64,000 nucleotides of DNA from NCBI GenBank assembly GCA_024195265.1, contig JAJLRJ010000007.1, positions 30,427,128-30,491,127 on the forward strand. Direction: 5' to 3'. Positions within the stretch are counted from its first letter, which is position 1; every line of letters begins with the position of its first letter. Of the stretch, positions 1 through 9,301 are shown piece by piece. Source of the stretch: Dendrophyllia cribrosa (lineage: Eukaryota; Cnidaria; Anthozoa; Scleractinia; Dendrophylliidae). A program made the translations under genes and the position numbers. Under the pieces are notes generated by a model. It was not told the origin of the DNA and did no database searches. It saw nothing but the letters and a program-made list of their open reading frames with translations.

Positions 1-586
1 TTCCGCATACCAGATCTCAAAATCGTCGTACTGTCCTCAAATCATCGCCAAATCTCAAAAGCAGTGCGATTTCTATAAAAGTGCCCAAAACGCACGTTTG
101 GGGCCGTGCGGAGAAAGTTTTGGCAAAATCTCACTTTTCCGCACACCAGATCTCAAAATCGTCGTACTGTCCTCAAATCATCGCCAAATCTCAAAAGCAG
201 TGCGATTTCTATAAAAGTGCCCAAAACGCACGTTTGGGGCCGTGCGGAGAAAGTTTTGGCAAAATCTCACTTTTCCGCACACCAGATCTCAAAATCGTCG
301 TACTGTCCTCAAATCATCGCCAAATCTCAAAAGCAGTGCGATTTCTATAAAAGTGCACAAAACGCACGTTTGGCGCCGTACGGAGCAAGTTTTGGCAAAA
401 TCTCACTTTTTCGCACACCAGATCTCAAAATCGTCGTACTGGCCCCAAATCATCGCCAAATTTCAAAAACAGTGCGATTTCTATGAAAAGTGAGCAAAAC
501 GAACGTTTGGGACCGTGCGGAGCAAGTTTTAGCAAAATCTCACTTTTCCGCACTCGTCGTACTGACTTCAAATCTTCGCCAAATCT
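1..586 (+). repeat. 137-bp satellite array (sat137), about four monomers
   Basis: Tandem monomers of 137 bp containing the recurring words CAAATCATCGCCAAATC, AGTGCGATTTCTAT and CGCACGTTTGGGGCCGTGC. The same family forms the large arrays at 31063-34711 and 56941-60766. The array ends where the word CTGATTAG joins the Penelope-like sequence, a junction shared with the other arrays. Long open frames cross monomers but shift frame each 137 bp and are not genes. Confidence 0.9.
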
Positions 587-1984
587 GATTAGTGTCATTA
601 ACGTAGCTAGGTAAACCATGAACAAAAGCAGAAGTGATCTTGTCGAGATAAGTAGCTAAGAGCTCAGTGAGGCAGTTACAAGCGGATACAATGGGCCTCC
701 CGGGGTTCCCTGGCTTGTGGATTTTTGGGAGAAGGTAGAACTTAGAAGTGCGAGGGTGATCCGCGATTAGATTGGTAGCTATGGCTGGGAGCTCTTCCTT
801 AGTGATTGCGTTCTGGACAACCGAAATGACCTTGTTGTGATGTTCCACTGTAAGATCATGATCCACCCGCTGATAGAAGTTGTTGTTCAGCCTCTTTAAT
901 ATAAAGAGAACGCTCCCAAACCACAACGGCACCAGCCTTGTCGGCTGATTTAATGACGATCTCGGTTCGTTGTTTTAACGAGACGAGGGCGGTCAGTTCA
1001 TCACGTGATAAGTTCATTGCTGTGTTGCGTTGCTTGAAGTTGACCTTATTGACTTCTTTGCGACATTTAGTGATATAGTAGTCCAAAGCAGCACATTTTC
1101 CCGGGGGTGGGGTCCATGTTAAAGATGTCGGTTTTAAATTGACCTTATTGACTTCTTTGCGACATTTAGTGATATAGTAGTCCAAAGCAGCACATTTTCC
1201 CGGTAGTGGAGTCCATGTTGAAGATGTAGGTTTTAGAGTTTTGAAAATGTCGTCAGTCTGGTCAGATTGTTGGGTCTGATCGACACTGGTGGCATCTTCT
1301 TGACTAAAGTGAGTTTTCAAGCGAAGACGGCGATAAAATCTCTCGCAATCTGTTTTTGTTGTAAATTCATCACTATAAGGTCGTGTTGGCACGAAAGAGA
1401 GACCCTTGCTGAGAATGGATCTCTCACTCTCGTCAAGATGGAGGTTTTCCGGAATCGTAACCACGATTTTGTTCTTATGGCCGTCAGAGATCTTACTGAC
1501 GGGCATTGTCGAGTTTGCTAGTTTGCAAAGTTTGTTTTCTTTAGTAGTGGAAAGAAACTTGAATAATTCAGAGTTAAGTTCGTGTACAGTCTTACTAATT
1601 TGACGGTAAGTGTCATTGTCGCAAACAGTTTTTAAGTCATTGCGAATGTTTCTAATCTCCGTCGTGAGAGTCTGACACCGTTGCTGTATGGTCCTAACGG
1701 ATGTTACCATGAGCCTACGAGAAGCAACGTTAAGAATATGAGACACTTGCCTTTTGCAGTTGGTAGATTTATTTTGTCTGTAGAGGTCCGACGCGTGGAA
1801 GTTTAAAAGAAATCCATTCGGGATCAATCTTCGTCGGAGGCAACTGCTAATGAAACCAACATGTAATGAGTAACGCGTCTTCGCAAACGTTTTGTCTGCT
1901 AGCCATAAACACTGTTGCCGTAGGTCGTCGGAAACGTTTACAACAGAGTCATATCGGTTGTCCAGAACGCAATCACTAAGAATT
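586..1984 (-). pseudogene. Penelope-like element copy 1, N-terminal half (inverted)
   Basis: The N-terminal part of a Penelope-like reverse transcriptase ORF is read leftwards. The frame is open upstream of the Met at 1827 (visible residues LRQQCLWLADKTF), continues to about 893, then shifts frame because about 14 nt present in the intact copy near 35020 are missing. It includes the motif IKSADKAGAVVVW, which matches the DKG motif typical of Penelope-like RTs, and a tandem 32-codon duplication (about 1070-1250). It ends at LPSYVNDTNQ and fuses to sat137. A head-to-head junction near 1984 joins it to the C-terminal half. The copy cannot encode a working enzyme. Confidence 0.85.
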
Positions 1985-3600
1985 ATTCTTCACTAAGGGA
2001 GAGCTCCCAGCCACAGCTACCAATCTAACCGTGGATCACCCTCGCACTTCCAAGTTCTACCTTCTCCCAAAACTCCACAAGCCAGGGAACCCCGGGAGGC
2101 CCATTGTATCCGCTTGTAAACTGCCCCACTGAGCTCTTAGCTACTTATCTCGACAAGATCACTTCTCCTTTGGTTCATGGTTTACCTAGCTACGTCAAGG
2201 ACACTAATCATATGCTAGACATTGCACAATCCTTTCGCTATGCCAGCTCAAATTCTAATCGCTTTGTTTTCACAATGGACATCAAGTCACAGTATACAGT
2301 GATACCCAACAACGATGGCCTTTAAGCTTTACAACATTTTTTAAACAAGCGGTCGGTGCTAGAACCACCTACACAGACCTTAGTTCGTCTTGCTGAATTG
2401 GTCCTCACACTTAACAGCTTCACCTTCAACGGCGGTTACTACCAACAAACGGGTGGTGTCGCTATGGGAAGCAAATTTGGTCCCAACTACGCCTGTCTGT
2501 TCGTCGGTCACATCGATCAACAAATTTTCTTACAATATCCAGGAACCAAACCTGACCACTACAAGCGATACATCGACGACATAGTGGGAACAGCTTCCTG
2601 TAGAGAAAGAGAACTTTTACAACTTTGCCAATTTTGTCAACAACTTCCACCCGAGCCTTAAGTTCACTTGGTCCATCTCTGACGACCAACTGCCTTTTCT
2701 AGACCTCTTCCTGAAACTAACTGCTCAAGGATTAGCAACGTCCATACACTACAAAGAAACCGACTCTCACTCGTATCTCACATACTCATCTTCACACCCG
2801 GTCCGTTGTAAAGACACCATTCCATACAGCCAATTTCTCCGCCTTAAACGGATATGCAGTGATGAGAACGATTTCATCAGCAAAAGCAAGGAAATGGCAT
2901 CTTTCTTCCTGCACCGCAACTATCCCCCAACAGTCGTAGATCGAACCCTCCAACGCGTCAGCACCATCTCCCGAGAAGCAGCAATGCGACCATCTGACGA
3001 TGCAAGCACCAACAAAGAAGTCATCCCGCTGACACTTACTTATAATCCTACCAACAGCTGTGTCAAGAACATCCTTACGAAAAACTTTGAAATCCTCAAA
3101 TCTGATCCTGAGACTCCAATTTGAAAGACTCCTTGGTCCACAGCAATCTTCAGTCCAACTTCAATACGGGGGTTGACTCTAATGGAACCTTTCCCTGTCG
3201 CCGTCCACGTTGCAAGACCTGCGCCTACACCAATTCAGCGGCCATGATCAACACTCCTGGTGGACCGCTGACAATTCGAGAGAAGTTCACATGTACGACC
3301 AGTAACCTCGTCTACATCATTACCTGTCGTACATGTACTCTGTGTTACATCGGCGAAACTGGACGTAGGCTCGGCGACAGATACTGCGAGCATCTAATAT
3401 CGGTAAGAAAGAAAGCGGACCTGCCCGTCGCTAAACACTTCTCCTCTCCCGGACACACAACAGATGACATGATGGTGTCCGTGGTTAGAACAGGTTTCAA
3501 AAGTACCACGGAGAGACGCAGCGCGGAGGGTCGACTAATTTTCAAATTCCAAACCATTCAATCACGCGGCATGAACATTGACTTCAGTTTTATTTAGACT
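1985..3600 (+). pseudogene. Penelope-like element copy 1, RT palm and GIY-YIG half
   Basis: This is the C-terminal part of the Penelope-like protein. It carries RT motif A (FTMDIKS), the GGVAMGSKFGP motif, the catalytic YIDD box (about 2569-2583) and a C-terminal GIY-YIG endonuclease (VYIITC...CYIGETGRRLGDR, about 3310-3385). Reverse transcription plus GIY-YIG cleavage is the known Penelope-like arrangement. An in-frame TAA follows NNDGL (2323), a frameshift lies near 2617, and an in-frame TGA follows ETPI (3122). The two stops are shared with sister copies, so they predate the duplications. Confidence 0.9.
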
Positions 3601-3682
3601 TCATCCGCGCGCGCTACAATGTTGCGCCATGGCGACATTTGGACCATTTAAACGGCTGACGCGCGTTTTCAGTTAACGGCTA

Positions 3683-3720
3683 TTCACTGAGGAAGGGACA
3701 GAAGTCCCGAAACGTCTGAA
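3683..3720 (+). ncRNA. Hammerhead ribozyme motif of Penelope-like element (copy 1)
   Basis: Stem I is TTCA (3683-3686) with TGAA (3717-3720). The core CTGAGGA (3687-3693) fits the hammerhead consensus CUGANGA. After one extra A, stem II is GGGAC-AGAA-GTCCC (3695-3708), followed by GAAA and ACGTC. The ACGT where stem III belongs is self-complementary, which would suit pairing between two copies. Hammerhead motifs are known from the terminal repeats of Penelope-like elements. It lies about 85 bp past the ORF end. Catalytic activity is inferred, not shown. Confidence 0.75.
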
Positions 3721-4593
3721 CTTTCAGTTTCAAAAGCGCTTTAATAACATTGAGAGAAATAAATTGTTTATTGCTCATAACGTTTGGTTCCTTCTGCCAT
3801 GTAACTGAGCACATATTACATAAAACAAAAGAAACAAAGAACGACAATGATGCAAATGGTAAACAAGACCAAAAATACAAATGCCTCACAAACAATAGAA
3901 GACAATGAGTGGTTCATTGGTACCGGTACATGCAGAAAGATACTAACTTTTGAGTCATCATTTGGCTCATAAGGTGCAATTAGTGAGGCAGAAACATTAC
4001 GCAGCCCTTTCGTGAATTTCTCGGGTATCTTCGGTATCAGTCGTCGCACTTCGTATAAACTTATTTCATAAATGAATACTGATGACACTGTTCCGCCAAA
4101 ATAGTAAAATTTCCTTTCGCTTATTTCCACATTATATCGCCAAATGCCACAACATATACAACTTAGTTGGATAAAAAGATTCTATAGAACAAAACAAAAG
4201 GAATTGTTTGGAGATAAAGTGCAGGATTGCAAGGATAGAAGTGGATTACAGTTTAGTTTGAAATCAACATTGCCTATCTTTCTTTGAGAAGTACTGTCAA
4301 TCGTGGCGTTTATCTCAAACCAAAATGCGTGGGTTATAACCGCTCCGTCTATTTTGAGATTCTTCACTCAGTTGCATTTGCTTACTTAATGTTTGTGAGA
4401 TGGAGAAATAAATTGTTTATTGGTCATAACGCTTTGAGTTGTTTGTTGGCTCCTAAGGTTCAATTTTGATGCAGAAACCTTACGCAGCCGCTTCGTAAAT
4501 ATTTCGGTTATCTTCGGTAGCAGTCGTCTCACTTCGTATATACTCATTTCATAAATGAATACTGATGACACCGTTCCGCCAAGATAGTAAAAT

Positions 4594-4736
4594 GTCGGGT
4601 GATGGCTCGTGTACGATGACTGTATTGTGATGTATTGTGTTAGGAAGTGTTAGGTTGTTTTGTATTGTATTGTATTAAGTTGTATTGTGTTAGGTTTTAT
4701 GACGTCGGTCAGTTCGTCGTACATGAGCCATGACCC
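4594..4736. mobile_element. Short hairpin MITE-like insertion
   Basis: About 143 bp with imperfect terminal inverted arms of roughly 27 bp (GGGTGATGGCTCGTGTACGA against the reverse of TCGTACATGAGCCATGACCC), around a TATTGTGT/TATTGTAT low-complexity core. It splits the satellite word GTAAAATTTCCC, with AAAAT at both edges as a probable 5-bp target duplication. A second copy sits at the equivalent site at 38607-38744. No coding capacity; the superfamily is not recognised. Confidence 0.65.
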
Positions 4737-5249
4737 AAAATTTCCCTTGGCTTTTTTCCACGTTATATCGCCAAATGCTACAAAATATACAACTTAGTTG
4801 GATAAAACGATTCTATAGAGCAAAACAAAAGAAATTGTTTGGAGATAAAGTGTAGGATTGCAAGGATTGAAGTGGATTACAGTTTAGTTTGAAATCAACG
4901 TTGCCTTTCTTTATTTGAGAAGACAGAGTCAATCGTGGCCTTTGTCTCAAACCAAAATGTATCCGTTATAAGCGCTCCGTCTATTTTGAGCTTCTTTACT
5001 TAGTTGCATTTGCTTAGTTAATGTTTGTGAGATGGAGAAATAAATTGTTTATTAGTCATAACTTTTGAGTCATTTGTTTGCTCCTAAGGTGTAATTATTG
5101 ACGCAGAAACATTACGCACCCTCTTCGTGAATATTTCGGGTATCTTCGGTATCAGTCGTCGCACTTCGTATATACTAATTTCATAAATGAATACTGATGA
5201 CACTGTTCCGCCAAAATAGTAAAATTTCCCTTGGCATATTTCCACGTTA

Positions 5250-5254
5250 TATCG
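5250..5254. other. Left 5-bp target-site duplication (TATCG) of Polinton
   Basis: TATCG lies directly before the left terminus and again at 22341-22345 after the right terminus. The uninterrupted satellite reads TTATATCGCCAAATG, so the two flanks rejoin perfectly with one TATCG. Duplications of 5-6 bp are known for Maverick/Polinton integration. Confidence 0.92.
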
Positions 5255-5420
5255 AGTAGTGAGTGGGGGATGGCTCAAATGCGGTTTTTTGAGCTGATCG
5301 ACAATTTTTTGCGCCGATAATCAATTTTTCCTCACTTCGCTCGAAAAAATTGATTATCGGCGCAAAAAATTGTCGATCAGCTCAAAAAACCGCATTTGAG
5401 ACCCTCCCCCACTCACTACT
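5255..5420. repeat. Terminal hairpin (166-bp inverted repeat within the TIR)
   Basis: Arms 5255-5329 and 5344-5420 are almost perfectly complementary around a 14-nt loop (CCTCACTTCGCTCG). The inner arm ends with ACTCACTACT, the complement of the terminal AGTAGTGAGT. Mismatches are confined to GGATGGCTC against GGAGGGTCTC. As single strand this would fold into a stem of about 75 bp. It is a candidate replication origin or telomere-like end. Confidence 0.93.
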
Positions 5421-5520
5421 CTGGATAAACCGTCCTCAAACACCCGTAAGAGGGAGTCAAAATGTGTTTTTCCCCGAGCCCACCCGCAACGGCAAGCGAG
5501 GCATCACCAATTGAAGAAAT
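5255..5520 (+). repeat. Left terminal inverted repeat of Polinton
   Basis: 266 bp, mirrored at 22075-22340 with two substitutions, both inside the hairpin part (GCGCCG against GCACCG and GCGCAAAAAA against GCGCAAACAA). The repeat ends immediately before the promoter box of PolB. It contains a 20-codon open stretch starting at ATG 5462, identical at both ends of the element. Confidence 0.96.
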
Positions 5521-5542
5521 TAAAAACCCTTATATATACGCA
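5521..5542 (+). promoter_or_regulatory. TATATAC-box promoter of PolB
   Basis: TTATATATAC ends 3 nt before the ATG at 5543 and is preceded by TTAAAAACCC. It matches the box in front of the structural genes and begins exactly where the terminal repeat ends. It supports 5543 as the start rather than 5462. Confidence 0.65.
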
Positions 5543-8500
5543 ATGCCACAACGCCGAAGACGGCGTGATGACGATCAACGCGAGCTTATTGCCCGGCTGG
5601 ACGAACAGGCACGAAATATCGAGCGGCTCGAGCCTGCCGAGGAGGTCGAGCTTCAAAACAACCCACCGGAGCTAGATTTCGAGCAATTTGTTCAAATCTA
5701 TGATCGGGTTGACCGACAGATTGAACATGGCAGACGAACAATCACGTTTCAGTTTGTAAACGGGCTCGAAAACTCTCTTGTCGCCAGAATTTTGAACAAA
5801 ATCAAGCAAAATGTTCACACACGACACGCAATCAAGTTAATCTCCACAGTCAAGCTGCGAAACACTGAAAACGAGGAGTTGAGAAGTTTTTATCAAAACA
5901 ATCAAACCGGGCCTTGGCTAGCCACTCTCTCCGAGACACGACAGTGGTTGCAATCTCAGGAAGAGCTTCGTCTTCAAAACGCAAGACTCAAAAGGCCTGA
6001 CACCAAATGGGTTTATGAACGCACCGTCCTGGTTGAGGTCAAAGTCATTCTTGACCGACAACCCTTGCAAATAGGCCTCGGCCGTCTTCCTGATTGGATT
6101 CGCAACAAAAGAGAAGTCATTTCTCTTGACACTTTCAACGACAATCTTTGTCTCTTTCGTTGTTTGGCTGTCCATCGCGGTGCTCATAAAAGGGACAACA
6201 CTCGCAGATCCAGAGAACTCGCGGAAAGCTTCTTCGCCTTTTATCCGGGGCTTCGAGGTCAGCTAAATTTGCGGCACCTCTCTAAAATCGAAAAGCATTT
6301 CAAGCAAGGAATTGCCGCATATCTTGTTCACCCCAATGGTGACTTCACTTTATCTCACAGCCCTGCGAATTACAACAAGGTGGGCGCTCCAACCATGACT
6401 GTTGGTATTTATGAGGACCACTCCTTCTTGATCACCAACATCAATAAAGTCACAAACAATTACACTTGTGGCGAGTGCGGCGGGAGGTTCACACAAGCTT
6501 GTCATTTAACTCGCCACTCCAAGACGTGTACTCGTGGCCAAACCAAAATCGACTGCCCCGGGAAACGTATCCTCCCTCCGGAGTCAGCTTTTGAGAAGCC
6601 TTTTACCAGAAGGAGTTTCGGTGTCAAGGGCGTGTGCTGGTTGGAGTGGGAGGCGAAGCAGGCCGGCATTCACATCCACCATCACAGATGCGGCCATGGT
6701 GGTGAGAGCTATATCTGTGGGGCTCCAGTCGACGGCTATCACCCAGAAAGCAAGACAGTTTTTCAGTTCCACGGTTGTCACTGGCACGGTTGCGATGAAT
6801 GTTACCCCGAGGGAACGAGGGACGAAGCGGTTCATGTTGACCGAAGGGGCAACACAATCACAAGGACGATTGCTTACCAAAAGACTCTGCAACGAACTCA
6901 GTTTCTTCGAGACGCCGGGTACACCGTGGTGGAAAGGTGGGAGCATGAACGGCCTGCCCCCTGGTGGAATGATCGTTGCCCACAGAAAAGAAACAAAACA
7001 TATCCCCACGCGATCGTCTATGACTTCGAAGCGTACCAGGACAAGACCAAGGCAGCTCGTCCGACACACGATCTCACTTATGAAAGCGAGCATGTGCCCA
7101 TCTCAGTCTCCATTGCCGACACGTTGAACCCTGAGCCTGAGTACATTTGCTCTAAAGATCCTGACGAGCTTATCAGGCTGTTTTATGCCTCCCTGGAGCG
7201 GCGAAGCGCAGCCATCCGAGAAGACGTGGCTGTAAAATACATGCCCCCGGACCTTGAGAATCTTCCTGAGAAGCAACTCAAGCTTATCGACAAATGGTGC
7301 AACCAAGTGCCTGTGGTCGGCTTCAACTCAGGTCATTACGATCTCAAGCTTATCCGCAAGTACTTTGTCACTCATCTCGCTGGCGAGAAGGAGGTCTTCG
7401 CCGCGGAGAAAGAGGGGCGCATCATGTTCATCAACACTCCCAGCTACAAGTTCTTGGACATCATGAATTATTTGGCCCCAGGCATCACGTACGACAAGTG
7501 GGTCAAGACGTATGGAGCGACACAGACCAAGTCCTGGCTTCCATACGAGTGGTTTGACAGCGCCGACAAGCTGGATTTCCCGGGGCTTCCTCCATACGAG
7601 TGCTGGTACTCACAACTCAAAAAAGCCTTCGTTCTTTCTCCCAAGGAGCACGAAGAATGCAATCGCATCTTCCACGAGCAAGGTATGAAGACATTCGGGG
7701 ACTGGCTTGAGCATTATAACAATCTAGACGTGGCTCCCTTCCTCGAAGCTCTCCAAACGATGAAGGGCTTTTACACGGGCCTCGGGGTGGACATCTTCAA
7801 AGACGCGGTCTCTTTGCCAGGAGTATCAATGCAATACGTCTTGCGAGGCTCATTGAGAGGCCGCAATGCTCCAGCCCTATACGCCCCCGGCCCAGAAGCT
7901 TACGCCATGCTGAAGGGGGCTGTGGTTGGCGGGCCAAGCCTGGTCTTCACCCGCAAACACGTGCGCGGCGAAACCTGCATCCGTTCTCACAAATACGCCT
8001 TAGCTCGCATCACGAAACGGATTGTGGGGTTCGATGCTAACTCCCTTTACCCAAGCACGATGCTGCAGGAGATGCCCTGTGGTAAAGAGAAGGTTGTGCA
8101 TTACAATGCTCCGGAGCAGGCAGCGAGAGTTCTTGAAATTAAGCTGCATACAGGCGGATGGTTCGGGTTTGCGGAAGTGGACATCGAAGTCCCTCGAGAG
8201 TTGTGGGAGCAGTTCGAAGAGTTTCCCCCGCTCTTCATAAACCAAGCAGTGCCTGACGAATTTGTTCCACAGCATATGCACGATTACCTCCAAGAAAGTG
8301 GCCGAACCCGCTTTCCCGACCAGAAAAAGCTTCTGGGTGTGTTGTCGGCGAAAAAGATGCTGATCTACGCACCCCTCTTGAAGTGGTATCTCAACATCGG
8401 GCTTAAGATCACAGCAGTCTACCGCACGATCGATTACATACCCCAAAAGCTCTTTGACTGGTTCGTTCGCGAGGTAGCCAACAACCGAAGGAAAGGCGAC

Positions 8501-9301
8501 GCTGACAGGGAGAAGGCCCTGCTTGCTGAAGTGTTCAAGCTTCTTGGCAACAGTGCTTACGGCAAGTTCATCGAAGCCGTGGAGCGCCAGACAAGAACGT
8601 TGTATACAATTGACGAGGACCAGGTCGACAAGCATCTCCGCTCACCCTTGTTCGATGACCTCGAAGAGATTGGAGCTGCTTACAAGATCGAGCTGCGAAA
8701 GCAAAAGGTCACAATCGACCGTCCTTTTCAAGTGGGCATTGTTGTGTACCAACTTGCCAAGCTACGCATGCTGGAGTTCTATTACGACTTCCTAGATTAC
8801 TTCATCGACAGGCGCGACTTCGAGCTCATCCAGATGGACACGGACAGCATGTACTTCGCTCTTGCGCACGACACTCTGGAAGAGGCCGTTCGCCCGGAAC
8901 TTCGCGCCCAGTTCGAGGCGGAGAAGAAGAATTGGTTGGCTTGGGACAAGTGGAGTGGCAGAGAGCCGGGCTTGTTCAAGCTTGAGAAGGAAGGCACACG
9001 GGCCATCGCCCTGTGCAGCAAGTGTTATTATGTCGAAAACGAGCCTAGCGGCGAGGCCAAGATGTCCTCCAAGGGCGTCAACAAGAAGCAGAACGAGCTT
9101 CGCTGGGAAAGGTACGAAAGAGCCCTCGAGGGGGGCAGGGACATGGCCACCAACAGGGGCTTCCGAATGCACAACGGTGCCATGTTCACTTACGAGCAGC
9201 ACAAGCTGGGCCTTTCCGCTTATTACGACAAGCGTTGGGTTCTGCCAGACGGCATCCACACAGAACCAATCGAGTTTCACAACCCCGCTGGGGGCAACTG
9301 A
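5543..9301 (+). CDS. Protein-primed family B DNA polymerase (pPolB), 1252 aa
   Basis: This is the replicative polymerase of the element. Seen with 5543 as start: exonuclease motifs at DFEA (about 494), FNSGHYD (about 593-600) and NNLD (D729); polymerase motif A DANSLYPS (D831), motif B LLGNSAYGK (about 1000) and motif C MDTDS (D1099, D1101); and a late SKGV lysine motif. N-terminal to these are an OTU-protease-like pattern (DNLCLF, C203, with H293), a Cys/His zinc finger (309-329) and an endonuclease-like FQFHGCHWHGC block (about 407) known from Polinton polymerases. Priming by a terminal protein is family knowledge. An in-frame upstream ATG at 5462, inside the terminal repeat, would add 27 residues. 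I chose 5543 because the promoter box lies between the two. All catalytic residues are present. Confidence 0.96.
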   Translation: MPQRRRRRDDDQRELIARLDEQARNIERLEPAEEVELQNNPPELDFEQFVQIYDRVDRQIEHGRRTITFQFVNGLENSLVARILNKIKQNVHTRHAIKLISTVKLRNTENEELRSFYQNNQTGPWLATLSETRQWLQSQEELRLQNARLKRPDTKWVYERTVLVEVKVILDRQPLQIGLGRLPDWIRNKREVISLDTFNDNLCLFRCLAVHRGAHKRDNTRRSRELAESFFAFYPGLRGQLNLRHLSKIEKHFKQGIAAYLVHPNGDFTLSHSPANYNKVGAPTMTVGIYEDHSFLITNINKVTNNYTCGECGGRFTQACHLTRHSKTCTRGQTKIDCPGKRILPPESAFEKPFTRRSFGVKGVCWLEWEAKQAGIHIHHHRCGHGGESYICGAPVDGYHPESKTVFQFHGCHWHGCDECYPEGTRDEAVHVDRRGNTITRTIAYQKTLQRTQFLRDAGYTVVERWEHERPAPWWNDRCPQKRNKTYPHAIVYDFEAYQDKTKAARPTHDLTYESEHVPISVSIADTLNPEPEYICSKDPDELIRLFYASLERRSAAIREDVAVKYMPPDLENLPEKQLKLIDKWCNQVPVVGFNSGHYDLKLIRKYFVTHLAGEKEVFAAEKEGRIMFINTPSYKFLDIMNYLAPGITYDKWVKTYGATQTKSWLPYEWFDSADKLDFPGLPPYECWYSQLKKAFVLSPKEHEECNRIFHEQGMKTFGDWLEHYNNLDVAPFLEALQTMKGFYTGLGVDIFKDAVSLPGVSMQYVLRGSLRGRNAPALYAPGPEAYAMLKGAVVGGPSLVFTRKHVRGETCIRSHKYALARITKRIVGFDANSLYPSTMLQEMPCGKEKVVHYNAPEQAARVLEIKLHTGGWFGFAEVDIEVPRELWEQFEEFPPLFINQAVPDEFVPQHMHDYLQESGRTRFPDQKKLLGVLSAKKMLIYAPLLKWYLNIGLKITAVYRTIDYIPQKLFDWFVREVANNRRKGDADREKALLAEVFKLLGNSAYGKFIEAVERQTRTLYTIDEDQVDKHLRSPLFDDLEEIGAAYKIELRKQKVTIDRPFQVGIVVYQLAKLRMLEFYYDFLDYFIDRRDFELIQMDTDSMYFALAHDTLEEAVRPELRAQFEAEKKNWLAWDKWSGREPGLFKLEKEGTRAIALCSKCYYVENEPSGEAKMSSKGVNKKQNELRWERYERALEGGRDMATNRGFRMHNGAMFTYEQHKLGLSAYYDKRWVLPDGIHTEPIEFHNPAGGN

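Larger units (their letters stand above)
3755..5254 (+). repeat. 483-bp satellite (sat483), diverged copies
   Basis: About three monomers of the family that forms the clean 483-bp array at 22346-23984. Recurring words include GGAGATAAAGTGCAGGATTG, AAATCAACGTTGCC and CACGTTATATCGCCAAATG. The first monomer merges with the Penelope 3' tail (both contain AATAAATTGTTTATT). A hairpin MITE interrupts it at 4594-4736, and the Polinton interrupts it after 5254. No gene is visible. Confidence 0.85.

Noticed and set aside
81..486. Open frames of 89-174 codons in sat137 arrays (also throughout 30650-34740, 46660-47450 and 56900-60790)
   Set aside because: They are the 137-bp satellite read in rotating frames. 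137 is not a multiple of three, the peptides repeat the same words in every frame, and there is no start or codon signal.
1267..1603. Rightward frames opposite the Penelope N-terminal half (also 29578-29920, 35403-35745, 45513-45855, 47826-48095)
   Set aside because: Antisense shadows of the Penelope ORF, present only because the copies are similar.
3816..5278. Short open frames with words like SSVFIYEMSIYEVRRL
   Set aside because: They are fragments of the sat483 monomer, repeated in both orientations and interrupted in most monomers.
8000..8635. Long antisense frames inside PolB (also 6584-7093 and 8792-9280)
   Set aside because: Shadows of the well-supported polymerase gene, with no domains of their own and no promoter box.
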